In this document: piece by piece, positions 15,654-24,304 of the stretch
Layout of the letters: the number at the start of each line of letters is the position of its first letter
Position numbering within the stretch: the stretch's first letter is position 1
From: an uncultured Prevotellaceae bacterium
GTDB taxonomy: Bacteria > Bacteroidota > Bacteroidia > Bacteroidales > Bacteroidaceae
Direction of reading: 5' to 3'
NCBI GenBank assembly: GCA_946540735.1
Contig: CAMNIN010000036.1
Span: 1-39,419, forward strand
Length of the DNA: 39,419 bases
The notes under the pieces: model-generated
Told to the model about the DNA's origin: nothing
What the model saw: the letters and a program-made list of their open reading frames with translations, nothing else
The model's database searches: none
Position numbers and translations under genes: made by a program

Positions 15654-16313
15654 ATGGATTATCGCACTTTTATACAGAAAATCATCTACCGCATCATCAC
15701 GCCTGCTATCCGGGTCATGATACGCATCGGACTGACTCCCAACATCATAACAGCTCTCGGCTTCGTCGGCAACGTGGCTGCCACCTGCATGTTCATACAC
15801 GCCGCCCTGCTCCTCGGAGAGGGGCACCAGAACAGTGCTTTCAGCTGGATCGCATGGGGAGGGGCTGTCATCATCTTCGCTGGATTGTTCGACATGATCG
15901 ACGGACGCATGGCGCGCATCGGCAACATGTCGTCTTCATTCGGCGCGCTGTGGGACTCCACACTCGACCGCTACAGCGAGATGGTGTCGCTCTTCGGCAT
16001 TTTCATGGTGTTCGAGAAGGCGGGATGGCTTTGGACGGGCATCATCACTTTCCTGGCACTCATGGGCTCGGTCATGGTAAGCTACGTGAGGGCTCGTGCC
16101 GAGGGACTGCAGATTGAATGCAAGGTGGGACTGATGCAACGGCCTGAACGGGTGGTGGTGACTGCCGTCGTCGCCATCATTGCCGGTATCACCGGCAACC
16201 TCTGGTGGCTGGCGGGGGGAATGATCCTGATCGCCGTACTGGCCAACATCACGGCATTGTGGCGATTACTGCATTGTTATCAAGTCCTTAAAAGAAAAGA
16301 TGCTGGAAAATAA
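15654..16313 (+). CDS. CDP-alcohol phosphatidyltransferase, candidate phosphatidylinositol-phosphate synthase
   Basis: A 219-residue integral membrane enzyme with the complete CDP-alcohol phosphatidyltransferase motif: Asp80, Asp83-Gly84, Ala87-Arg88, Gly97, Asp101 and Asp105 in exactly the family spacing. It joins CDP-diacylglycerol to an alcohol. In the Bacteroides thetaiotaomicron inositol-lipid locus the equivalent enzyme uses inositol phosphate; the neighbours here (PgpA-like, GtrA-like and Aur1-like PAP2) make the same role plausible. The alternative is ordinary phosphatidylglycerol- or phosphatidylserine-type synthesis. It overlaps the downstream gene by 14 bases. Confidence 0.88.
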   Translation: MDYRTFIQKIIYRIITPAIRVMIRIGLTPNIITALGFVGNVAATCMFIHAALLLGEGHQNSAFSWIAWGGAVIIFAGLFDMIDGRMARIGNMSSSFGALWDSTLDRYSEMVSLFGIFMVFEKAGWLWTGIITFLALMGSVMVSYVRARAEGLQIECKVGLMQRPERVVVTAVVAIIAGITGNLWWLAGGMILIAVLANITALWRLLHCYQVLKRKDAGK

Positions 16314-18741
16314 GACAACGTTCAGCGGGAAACCGACTGTCAAGGAAACGATATGGGTGACCGCACTCACCGCCCTTTTTCTGCTCCTGCAATGGCTGGT
16401 TGTGGGACTGACACCTCTGCACGTGGCCTTAGTCGGACTGTTTCTCATCCTCTTTTTTTCCTGCAGCACCACACGGCAACTGGCCATGGCACTGCTGCCC
16501 TTCGTCATTTTCGCCATCAGCTACGACTGGATGCGGATCTATCCCAACTATCGGATCAACCCCATCGACACCCGTGACCTTTACGATGCCGAACTGGGAC
16601 TTTTCGGGGTGATGTCGGAGGGCAAGAAGGTCATTCCCGGTGAGTTTTTCAACAACCACAACCATCCCCTGGCCGACCTCATGGCTGGGTTCTTCTACCT
16701 CTGCTGGGTCCCGGTGCCGATCGCCTTCGCTTTGTGGCTGTTTCTCAAACGACAGCGCGAGGCGTGCTTGCATTTCTCTTTGGTGTTTCTGTTCGTCAAC
16801 CTGATCGGATTCTGCGGCTATTACATTCATCCCGCCGCTCCTCCTTGGTATGTCATCCAGCATGGTTTCACGCCGGATATCAGCACTCCTGGCGACGTGG
16901 CCGGACTCTGCCGCTTCGATGCTTTGGTGGGATGCCCGGTTTTCGCCAGTATCTACACGAAGAATGCCAACATCTTCGCAGCGGTTCCCTCGCTGCACGC
17001 TGCCTACATGTTCATCGCCACAATCTATGCCGTGAGAAGCCGTCAACCGAGATGGCTCATCACACTTTTCTCATTCATCACCCTGGGCATCTGGTGCACG
17101 GCGGTCTATTCTTGTCACCACTACATCATCGATGTGCTCCTGGGCATTGCCACGGCATTGGTGGGCATCATCATCTTCGAGTGCCTGCTGATGCGACTGC
17201 CCGCCTTCAAGCGATTCATCAACCGCTATGTGAGGTATGTCAGCATGGTAGCCGTACTTCTGCTGGCGGTTCAAGTCTCACAGGCGCAGACCACTGTGAC
17301 GGCAGAAGCGCAGATGACCACTTCCTCGGGCGACCACACTCCTCTGTGGCTCAATGCCAACAAATATGGTTTGAGTTCTCTCGAGACGACCAACGGATAC
17401 TTCCGTGCCACTCTCACCCACTCCATGGACAACGACTCACTCAAGAAGTTTGCTTTCGCTTACGGGGCCGACGTCGCCGTCACGAGCCACTTCACCAGCC
17501 GACTCGTGGTGCAACAAGTCTATGCCGAGGCGCGGTGGCTGAAGGGGGTGCTCACCATAGGAGCGAAACAGCAACCGCTCGAACTGCGTGACCAACAACT
17601 GAGCTCGGGCTCGCAGACCATTGGTGTCAATGCGAGGCCTATCCCGTCGGTAAGGCTGTCGCTGCCCGATTACTGGACGGTGCCTTATACCCGGGGCGTG
17701 GTGGCCATCAAAGGTTTCATCGCCTACGGCCGGCAGACCGACGACCGGTGGCAGGAGGATTTCACCGGCAGAGCGTCCAAATACACCGACAACACCATGA
17801 TCCATACCAAGGCGGGGTATCTCCGCATTGGCAAGGAGGACAAACCTTTCACCGCAGAACTGGGCTTGGAGGTGGGGTGCCAGTATGGAGGCACGGCGCA
17901 TGTGTTCAACAATGGCAACGAGGTGACTTACCAAAACCAGGGCGGCCTCAAGGGGATGTGGCAGGCGTTCATCCCCAGTGGAGGCGATCAGGGTGAAGGC
18001 GACTACAAGAACAAGGGGGGCAACCATGTAGGCAGTTTCTTGCTTCGGCTCAACTACGATCGTCCCGACTACCGCATCGGACTCTATGCCGACCATTTCT
18101 TTGAGGACATATCACAGATGTTCTTCCTCGATTACGATGGATATGGTAAGGGGGAGAACTACAACAAATGGGAAGACAAGCACTGGTTTGTCTACGACTG
18201 CAAGGATATCATGATCGGCGCCGACTTACACCTGAAAAAAGCACATGTGGTGGATGCCATCGTCTGTGAGTATGTCTACAGCAAGCACCAGAGCGGACCG
18301 GTATACCACGACCGCACACCGTCTGTCTCCGACCATATCGCTGGCATCGACAACTATTACAACCATTATATACACACGGGATGGCAGCACTGGGGACAAG
18401 TCATCGGCAACCCGCTCTACCGGTCGCCGCTTTACAACGACAACGGAGAAATCAAAGTGGCCGACAACCGTTTCGTGGCCTGGCATATCGGTTTCGGCGG
18501 TGCTCCTGCCAAAGGTCTGCGCTACCGCATCCTGGCCACTTGGCAACAAGGGTTAGGCACCTACGAGAATCCTTTCCTTGCCCCGGCATACAACAGGAGC
18601 TTGCTGGTGGAAGCATCTTATGCACCACCCACACTGAAAGGATGGATGGCAAAAGCCGCTTTGGGGGTTGACCACGGTGAGATTCTCGGCAACAACACTG
18701 GCTTTCAACTCACCGTGGCTAAGCGCATCTGCCTGAAATAA
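16300..18741 (+). CDS. Fusion: PAP2/Aur1-like lipid synthase, internal signal peptide, Wzi-like outer-membrane barrel
   Basis: An 813-residue single frame with two unrelated halves. Residues 1-305 are a polytopic PAP2-family enzyme of the Aur1/inositol-phosphorylceramide-synthase type: His-Pro-Ala-Ala-Pro-Pro-Trp-Tyr (177-184), Pro230-Ser-Leu-His233-Ala-Ala and His274-Tyr-Ile-Ile-Asp278. A basic linker (Phe-Lys-Arg-Phe-Ile-Asn-Arg-Tyr-Val-Arg) leads to an internal signal peptide at about 311-330 (Val-Ala-Val-Leu-Leu-Leu-Ala, then Ser-Gln-Ala, with cleavage likely before Gln330). Residues 331-813 resemble the Bacteroidetes Wzi-like barrels (His-Thr-Pro-Leu-Trp-Leu-Asn-Ala-Asn-Lys-Tyr-Gly). No stop or frameshift separates the halves. 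Internal GTG (17230) and ATG (17245) could start a separate barrel precursor. Sequencing error at the junction is possible. The halves may be released by signal peptidase. Confidence 0.85.
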   Translation: MLENKTTFSGKPTVKETIWVTALTALFLLLQWLVVGLTPLHVALVGLFLILFFSCSTTRQLAMALLPFVIFAISYDWMRIYPNYRINPIDTRDLYDAELGLFGVMSEGKKVIPGEFFNNHNHPLADLMAGFFYLCWVPVPIAFALWLFLKRQREACLHFSLVFLFVNLIGFCGYYIHPAAPPWYVIQHGFTPDISTPGDVAGLCRFDALVGCPVFASIYTKNANIFAAVPSLHAAYMFIATIYAVRSRQPRWLITLFSFITLGIWCTAVYSCHHYIIDVLLGIATALVGIIIFECLLMRLPAFKRFINRYVRYVSMVAVLLLAVQVSQAQTTVTAEAQMTTSSGDHTPLWLNANKYGLSSLETTNGYFRATLTHSMDNDSLKKFAFAYGADVAVTSHFTSRLVVQQVYAEARWLKGVLTIGAKQQPLELRDQQLSSGSQTIGVNARPIPSVRLSLPDYWTVPYTRGVVAIKGFIAYGRQTDDRWQEDFTGRASKYTDNTMIHTKAGYLRIGKEDKPFTAELGLEVGCQYGGTAHVFNNGNEVTYQNQGGLKGMWQAFIPSGGDQGEGDYKNKGGNHVGSFLLRLNYDRPDYRIGLYADHFFEDISQMFFLDYDGYGKGENYNKWEDKHWFVYDCKDIMIGADLHLKKAHVVDAIVCEYVYSKHQSGPVYHDRTPSVSDHIAGIDNYYNHYIHTGWQHWGQVIGNPLYRSPLYNDNGEIKVADNRFVAWHIGFGGAPAKGLRYRILATWQQGLGTYENPFLAPAYNRSLLVEASYAPPTLKGWMAKAALGVDHGEILGNNTGFQLTVAKRICLK

Positions 18742-18751
18742 AAGATCCAAT

Positions 18752-18909
18752 CCCCTAAAGTCCCTAAATCCCCTAAATCCCTTAAAGTCCTTAAATCCCC
18801 TAAATCCCTTAAATCCCTTAAAGTCCTTAAATCCCTTAAAGTCCTTAAATCCCCTAAAGTCCTTAAATTAAATCCCTTAAATCCCCTAAAGTCCTTAAAT
18901 CCCCTAAAT
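18752..18909. repeat. Tandem 9-bp repeat array (17 units of YCCYTAAA[GT])
   Basis: Seventeen units of CCCCTAAAG/TCCTTAAAT type fill 158 bases, with one 5-base partial unit (18869-18873) where slippage has occurred. On the other strand it reads TTTAAGG-based units, related to the array at 9286-9348. It begins right after the stop of the fusion gene. With the promoter region that follows, it makes up the gene-free stretch 18742-19214. Confidence 0.95.
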
Positions 18910-18988
18910 CATTTCATTTTACTCTCCGCTCCTCTTTCCGCAACTTTGCCTCTTCCAAGCAAACTAACTTTGCATTTGGCATAAAAAA

Positions 18989-19009
18989 AGAACAAGTTCA
19001 TTTTGTTCT
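18989..19009. other. Palindromic site upstream of the rlmL-type operon
   Basis: AGAACAA and TTGTTCT (7 bp each) separated by 7 bases form a symmetric inverted repeat between two -7 boxes. It could be a regulator-binding operator or an mRNA hairpin; a T-rich run follows only after a gap, so a terminator is less likely. Confidence 0.35.
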
Positions 19010-19039
19010 GCCCTCGTTTTTTCTTGAACCATGCAATGC

Positions 19040-19078
19040 GTAATCGCGGAGACGCTTACTGTGTAATCGCAGAGACGC
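19040..19078. repeat. Short direct repeat GTAATCGC[GA]GAGACGC
   Basis: Two 16-base copies (19040-19055, 19063-19078) differ at one base. The GAGACGC end resembles the palindromic element described at 25691 and 33423. Confidence 0.6.
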
Positions 19079-19214
19079 GTACGTTTTTTCGTAACTTTGG
19101 CTGACGTCAAACTTATTTAGCACTCGGAAATGGAAATAAAAAGCAAGCTTTTCTTTCTCATTTCGCTCGTTTTTTCGTAACTTTGCACCCAATACATTTT
19201 GAACCAACGACACA

Positions 19215-20843
19215 ATGGAATTTGAACTGATTGCCAAGACTTTCATGGGACTGGAACCCATCCTGGCACAAGAGTTGACCGAACTGGGAGCTAACGACGT
19301 ACAGATAGGCCGTCGAATGGTCTCTTTTAGAGGCGACAAAGAATTGATGTACCGCGCTAACTTCCAATTGCACACCGCCATCCGAATCCTCAAACCGATT
19401 ATTCATTTCAAAGCACGAAGCGCCGACGATGTCTACAACGAGGTGCTGAAAGTGGACTGGACACAACACCTCGACCAAGGCAAGACTTTCGCCGTCGACT
19501 CCGTGGTTTTCTCCGAGGAGTTCCGGCATTCCAAGTTCGTCGCCTACAAGGTGAAGGACGCTATCGTCGACCAGTTCCGTGAGCGCACAGGGAACAGGCC
19601 CAACATCTCGGTGTCCAATCCCGACCTGCGCCTTCATATCCATATCGCGGATGAGGATTGCACGCTGAGCCTCGACTCCAGCGGCGAGTCCCTCCACCGA
19701 CGTGGCTATCGGCAGGAGTCGGTCGAAGCACCCCTCAATGAGGTCCTCGCCGCCGGCATGATCCTCATGACGGGATGGAAAGGCGACTGCGACTTCATCG
19801 ACCCGATGTGCGGTTCCGGCACACTGCTGATCGAGGCTGCACTGATCGCACGCAATATCTCGCCGGGTGTCTTCCGCAAAGGATATGCCTTCGAGAAATG
19901 GAAAGACTTCGATGCCGACCTTTTCGACACGATCTATAACGATGACTCCAAGGAGCGTGAGTTCAACCACCATATATATGGCTATGACATCGACATGAAA
20001 TGTGTCAACACGGCACGTCTCAATGTCAGGGCAGCCGGCCTCTCATCGACCATCACCGTCCAGCAAGCCGACATCAAGGACTTTGCCCAACCCGCCGAGA
20101 AGAGTATCATGGTGACCAACCCGCCCTACGGCGAGCGCATCTCCACACCCGACTTGCTGGGCACCTACCGCACCATCGGCGAGAAACTCAAGCATGCCTT
20201 CGTAGGAAACGAGGCCTGGATCCTGAGTTACCGTGAGGAATGCTTTGACCAGATCGGACTGCGGCCTTCCATCAAATACCCCGTCTACAACGGTTCGCTG
20301 GAATGCGAGTTCCGCAAATACACCATTTTCGAGGGAAAGCTCAAGACTTTCCGCAATGAGGGCGGCACCGTGAAAACGGATGAGGAGAAAGCGGCTATGG
20401 CCGAGAAGCACCGGTTCAAGAAAAACAGGGAGTTCAAACAGCGCCTCGACGAGGAAAAAGACAATGAAGAGGGCGACATCCGCTCCTTCACCTTCCACCA
20501 CCACAAACTGGACTCCTTCCGCCGTCGCGAAGAGGAGGATGAACGCAGAGGTGGCGAACGGGGAGAACGCTACGGCGACCGCAGAGGCCAGCGCGACTTC
20601 GGTGGACGTGGCGACGACCGAAGGGGGAACCGTGATTTCGGCGGGCGCCGGGACGACCGCCGGGGAGGCCGCGATTTCGGCGGGCGAAAGGATGACCGCA
20701 GGGGAGGCCGCGACTTCGGCGGACGAAAGGATGACCGCAGGGGTGGCCGCGACTTCGGCGACAGGGGCAAAGGCCGCTCTTTCGACAAGCGGCGTGACGA
20801 CTGGAAACGCAACGACAGGAGGGACCAGGATGATGAGAACTGA
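19215..20843 (+). CDS. RlmL-type 23S rRNA methyltransferase with Arg/Gly-rich repeat tail
   Basis: A 542-residue protein. Residues 1-180 carry a THUMP-like RNA-binding region (Thr-Phe-Met-Gly-Leu-Glu-Pro-Ile-Leu near the start). The Rossmann methyltransferase follows, with Asp196-Pro-Met-Cys-Gly-Ser-Gly-Thr203 for SAM and Asn302-Pro-Pro-Tyr305 as the catalytic motif. This matches the RlmL/K N-terminal type, which methylates G2445 of 23S rRNA. After about residue 440 a low-complexity tail contains four and a half 13-residue Arg-Asp-Phe-Gly-Gly-Arg-Xaa-Asp-Asp-Arg-Arg-Gly-Gly units, likely unstructured and RNA-binding. It is the first gene of a five-gene operon, with a 14-base overlap with the DPP-IV gene. 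Confidence 0.88.
   Translation: MEFELIAKTFMGLEPILAQELTELGANDVQIGRRMVSFRGDKELMYRANFQLHTAIRILKPIIHFKARSADDVYNEVLKVDWTQHLDQGKTFAVDSVVFSEEFRHSKFVAYKVKDAIVDQFRERTGNRPNISVSNPDLRLHIHIADEDCTLSLDSSGESLHRRGYRQESVEAPLNEVLAAGMILMTGWKGDCDFIDPMCGSGTLLIEAALIARNISPGVFRKGYAFEKWKDFDADLFDTIYNDDSKEREFNHHIYGYDIDMKCVNTARLNVRAAGLSSTITVQQADIKDFAQPAEKSIMVTNPPYGERISTPDLLGTYRTIGEKLKHAFVGNEAWILSYREECFDQIGLRPSIKYPVYNGSLECEFRKYTIFEGKLKTFRNEGGTVKTDEEKAAMAEKHRFKKNREFKQRLDEEKDNEEGDIRSFTFHHHKLDSFRRREEEDERRGGERGERYGDRRGQRDFGGRGDDRRGNRDFGGRRDDRRGGRDFGGRKDDRRGGRDFGGRKDDRRGGRDFGDRGKGRSFDKRRDDWKRNDRRDQDDEN
20592..20775 (+). repeat. 39-bp in-frame repeats encoding the Arg/Gly tail
   Basis: Four 39-base units plus a partial one encode the 13-residue Arg-Asp-Phe-Gly-Gly-Arg repeat. 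The middle units are nearly identical in DNA, which implies recent expansion or slippage. Confidence 0.9.
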
Positions 20844-23010
20844 TCTGCTGAAGACGGCAGTACTGGTCTTTCTCGCCGCATTTTCCACCACGACAATGGC
20901 ACAGAAGAAAGCGTTTACCCTCGAGGACCTGAATTTCGGTGGCAAAAACTACCGTGCGATGTCTCCCAAGAACGAGTCTTACAGCTGGTGGGGCGACCAA
21001 CTGGTGCGCACCGACGGAAAGGCTTGCACCATCCTCGACCCTGCGAACCTCAAGGAGACGGGAGTGATCTCTCTCGACGAGGTCAACAAGGTCCTCAGCG
21101 AGGATGATGCCCTCACGAGCCTCGCATGGGCAGAATTCCCCTACCCCGACTCTACCCTTATGCTGATCGGTAACGGTACCGAGAACCTGCTCTACGACTG
21201 GAGAAAAGCGAAGGTCACCTGGAAACAGAAGAGCGGATTCGCCGTGAGCAGCTGGTCCAAGGACTCACGGGCCATGGCCTACGTCGACAACGACCAGCTC
21301 TACGTCATCGACGCAAAGGGAAATGTCACCCAACTGACTCACGACGGAAGCCGGGAGATCGTCTACGGACAGAGCGTGCACCGCGACGAGTTCGGCATCT
21401 ACAAAGGACTGTTCTGGAGCCCTGACGGACAGCGGCTGGCTTTCTACCGCATGGACCAAAGCATGGTCGACGACTATCCACAGGTCAACACCTTTACACG
21501 CATCGCCACCGAGGAACCCGACAAATATCCCATGGCGGGCGAGAAGAGCCACCTCGTGACGGTTGGCGTCTACGACCTCCGCAGCGGGACGACCACCTAT
21601 CTCAAGGCCGGCGACCCCACAGACCGTTATTTCACCAATATCCAGTGGGCGCCCGACTCCAAGGCGATTTATATCCAGGAACTCAACCGCGACCAGACCG
21701 ATATCCAACTGACTGTCTACGACGCTGCCAGCGGCGACCGCCGAGGGGTCATCTACAAGGAGCACAACGACCGCTACGCCGAACCTCTTTTCCCGATCAC
21801 ATTCTTGCCTTGGGACAGCCGCAAGTTCTTGCTCATGAGCCAGAAAGACGGTTATAACCACCTCTATCTCATGGACACCGACGGCAAGATGCTGCGCCAA
21901 GTGACAAAGGGGCAGTGGGTGGTTCTCGACCTGGTGGGATTCAACCTCAAGCGCCGCAGCGCTGTCATTCTCTCCACGGAGGCCAGTCCCATCCAGAACA
22001 ACCTCTATGAGGTGAATCTATCCAATGGCAAGCGCACGCTGCTCGACAACGGCCGCGGCTGCCATGCCAACACCTGGCAGGAGGACGGCCGCCACTCCAC
22101 GGTTCTCTCCTCATCGGGGAAATACATCTACGACAATTACAGCGAACCCGACGTTCCCCGCCGCATCGAACTTCTCACCCTGGGCAAGAAAGACCGCCAG
22201 CTGCTGTTTGAGGCCGACGACCCCTGGGCCGAATATGAAGTGCCCGAATACCTCTGCGGCACCATCAAGGCTGCCGACGGCACGACCGACCTCTATTACC
22301 GCATGGTGAAGCCTGTCGGGTTTGATCCCGCACGCAAATACCCCACGGTGGTCTATGTCTATGGCGGACCTCATGCCCGCAATGTCGAGGCGCGCTGGCA
22401 CTACATGTCACGCTCCTGGGAGACTTACATGGCACAGAAGGGCTACTTGCTGTTCATCCTCGACAACCGAGGCAGCAAAGACCGGGGACTGGCCTTCGAG
22501 CAAGCCACCTTCCGCCAGCTCGGTCAAGTGGAGATGGAGGACCAGATGAAAGGTATCGAATACCTGAAATCACTGTCTTATGTCGATGCCGACCGCATCG
22601 GCGTCCACGGATGGAGCTTCGGCGGCTACATGACCATCACCCTGATGACACACCACCCCGAAGTCTTCAAGGTGGGTGTGGCTGGTGGCCCCGTCATCGA
22701 CTGGAAATGGTATGAGGTGATGTATGGCGAGCGTTACATGGACACGCCGGCCTCCAATCCCGAGGGCTATGAGAAGACCTCGCTCATCCCACAGGCCAAG
22801 AACCTGAAGGGAAAACTGCAGATCATCCAGGGTCTCAACGACAAGACCGTCGTCCCGCAGCACTGCATCTCGTTCATCGAGGCTTGCATCCAAGCTGGCA
22901 CACAGCCCGATTTCTTCGTCTACCCTGGCGAGCCCCACAACATGCGCGGACACAAGAGCGTGCACCTGCACGAGCGCATCTCACAATACTTCGACGATTA
23001 TCTGAAATAA
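20830..23010 (+). CDS. Dipeptidyl peptidase IV (S9B serine peptidase)
   Basis: A 726-residue secreted peptidase. Signal peptide (Leu-Val-Phe-Leu-Ala-Ala-Phe, cleavage after Met-Ala near residue 24), DPP-IV N-terminal beta-propeller with Asp-Glu-Phe-Gly-Ile-Tyr-Lys-Gly-Leu-Phe-Trp-Ser-Pro-Asp (the dipeptide-binding region), and a C-terminal hydrolase with Ser596 in Gly-Trp-Ser-Phe-Gly-Gly-Tyr, Asp671 and His703 as catalytic triad. It releases Xaa-Pro dipeptides in the periplasm or outside the cell. The start is the ATG at 20830 (20833 possible), overlapping the rlmL-type gene by 14 bases; an in-frame opening far upstream is only a shadow. Confidence 0.92.
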   Translation: MMRTDLLKTAVLVFLAAFSTTTMAQKKAFTLEDLNFGGKNYRAMSPKNESYSWWGDQLVRTDGKACTILDPANLKETGVISLDEVNKVLSEDDALTSLAWAEFPYPDSTLMLIGNGTENLLYDWRKAKVTWKQKSGFAVSSWSKDSRAMAYVDNDQLYVIDAKGNVTQLTHDGSREIVYGQSVHRDEFGIYKGLFWSPDGQRLAFYRMDQSMVDDYPQVNTFTRIATEEPDKYPMAGEKSHLVTVGVYDLRSGTTTYLKAGDPTDRYFTNIQWAPDSKAIYIQELNRDQTDIQLTVYDAASGDRRGVIYKEHNDRYAEPLFPITFLPWDSRKFLLMSQKDGYNHLYLMDTDGKMLRQVTKGQWVVLDLVGFNLKRRSAVILSTEASPIQNNLYEVNLSNGKRTLLDNGRGCHANTWQEDGRHSTVLSSSGKYIYDNYSEPDVPRRIELLTLGKKDRQLLFEADDPWAEYEVPEYLCGTIKAADGTTDLYYRMVKPVGFDPARKYPTVVYVYGGPHARNVEARWHYMSRSWETYMAQKGYLLFILDNRGSKDRGLAFEQATFRQLGQVEMEDQMKGIEYLKSLSYVDADRIGVHGWSFGGYMTITLMTHHPEVFKVGVAGGPVIDWKWYEVMYGERYMDTPASNPEGYEKTSLIPQAKNLKGKLQIIQGLNDKTVVPQHCISFIEACIQAGTQPDFFVYPGEPHNMRGHKSVHLHERISQYFDDYLK

Positions 23011-23028
23011 GAAAACTTTTATAGCGAC

Positions 23029-24297
23029 ATGAGAATACTACTCTTAGGAAGTGGAGGGCGCGAACATGCCCTCGCTTGGAAGATAGCACAAAGTGAGAAG
23101 GTTTCCCAACTTTTCATCGCCCCAGGCAATGCGGGCACGTCGGAAGTCGGCGAGAATGTCGACATCAAGGCCGACGATTTCGAAGCCTTGAAGGATTTCG
23201 CCGCCTCTCACCACATCGATATGGTGGTCGTGGGACCCGAGGACCCGCTGGTGAAAGGCATCTACGACAACTTCGCCGCTGATCAGCGCACGGCCGGCAT
23301 CCCCGTGATCGGCCCGTCGGCCAAGGGTGCCGTACTGGAGGGCAGCAAAGACTTCGCCAAGGCCTTCATGCAGCGGCATCACATCCCCACCGCTCAATAC
23401 CGCACCTTCGACGGAACCAGCCTCGACGAGGGTCTGGCTTTCCTGGAGACGCTCCAGCCGCCCTACGTGCTCAAGGCAGATGGCCTGTGCGCCGGAAAGG
23501 GCGTGCTGATCCTTCCCACGCTTGAAGAAGCCAAGGCTCAGTTGAAAGACATGCTCGGCGGCATGTTCGGTCAGGCTTCCGCCCGCGTGGTGATCGAGGA
23601 GTTTCTCAGTGGCATCGAGTGCTCGGTATTCGCCATCACCGACGGCAAGCACTATCAGCTACTCCCCGAGGCAAAAGACTACAAGCGCATCGGCGAGCAC
23701 GACACGGGCCTCAACACCGGAGGTATGGGCAGCGTCACCCCTGTGCCTTTCGCCACTCCGGAATGGATGCGAAAGGTCGAGGACCGCATCGTGAGACCCA
23801 CTGTCGAGGGACTGGCTGCCGAGGGCATCGACTACAAAGGCTTCATCTTCTTCGGCCTCATCAATGTCAACGGCGACCCGATGGTGATCGAATACAACTG
23901 CCGCATGGGTGATCCCGAGACCGAGAGCGTGATGCTCCGCCTCAAGAGCGACATCGTCGACCTCTTCGAAGGGGTGGCCGCAGGCGACCTCGACCAGCGC
24001 AAGGTGGTGTTCGACGAGCGGGCCGCTGTCTGCGTGATGCTCGTGAGCGGTGGCTATCCCCAAGCCTACAAGAAAGGTTATCCCATCAGCGGCATAGAGG
24101 ATGTAGAGGGTTCCATCGTCTTCCACAGCGGCACTGCGCTCCGCGATGGGCAGGTGGTCACCGCAGGCGGCCGTGTCATCGCCGTGAGCAGCTATGGACG
24201 TGATAAGGAGGAGGCACTCCGCAAAAGTTTCGAGGAAGCCCAGAAAATCCAGTTCACCGACAAGTATTTCCGCAGCGACATAGGAAGCGACCTGTAA
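23029..24297 (+). CDS. purD: Phosphoribosylamine-glycine ligase
   Basis: A 422-residue ATP-grasp enzyme that joins glycine to phosphoribosylamine in purine synthesis. Signatures are Gly-Ser-Gly-Gly-Arg-Glu-His-Ala at residues 7-14, [21 protein letters not shown], and Arg-Met-Gly-Asp-Pro-Glu-Thr. Length is normal for the family. It begins 18 bases after the DPP-IV stop in the same operon. It acts directly after amidophosphoribosyltransferase, so the PurF-like paralogue at 5225-6637 is of interest, although the two are not linked. Confidence 0.95.
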   Translation: MRILLLGSGGREHALAWKIAQSEKVSQLFIAPGNAGTSEVGENVDIKADDFEALKDFAASHHIDMVVVGPEDPLVKGIYDNFAADQRTAGIPVIGPSAKGAVLEGSKDFAKAFMQRHHIPTAQYRTFDGTSLDEGLAFLETLQPPYVLKADGLCAGKGVLILPTLEEAKAQLKDMLGGMFGQASARVVIEEFLSGIECSVFAITDGKHYQLLPEAKDYKRIGEHDTGLNTGGMGSVTPVPFATPEWMRKVEDRIVRPTVEGLAAEGIDYKGFIFFGLINVNGDPMVIEYNCRMGDPETESVMLRLKSDIVDLFEGVAAGDLDQRKVVFDERAAVCVMLVSGGYPQAYKKGYPISGIEDVEGSIVFHSGTALRDGQVVTAGGRVIAVSSYGRDKEEALRKSFEEAQKIQFTDKYFRSDIGSDL

Positions 24298-24304
24298 AGA
24301 CCTG

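Larger units (their letters stand above)
18965..19185 (+). promoter_or_regulatory. Three tandem promoter -7 boxes before the rlmL-type operon
   Basis: TAACTTTG occurs three times: 18965-18972, 19092-19099 and 19178-19185. The last two lie in an 18-base exact repeat (19082-19099 and 19168-19185). The closest lies 30 bases before the ATG at 19215. Confidence 0.6.

Noticed and set aside
18752..18909. Possible CRISPR-like array
   Set aside because: The units are 9 bases with no unique spacers, so it is a simple tandem repeat.
20380..20829. N-terminal extension of the DPP-IV frame
   Set aside because: The extra 150 residues are a low-complexity shadow of the rlmL-type gene; the ATG at 20830 gives a proper signal peptide.
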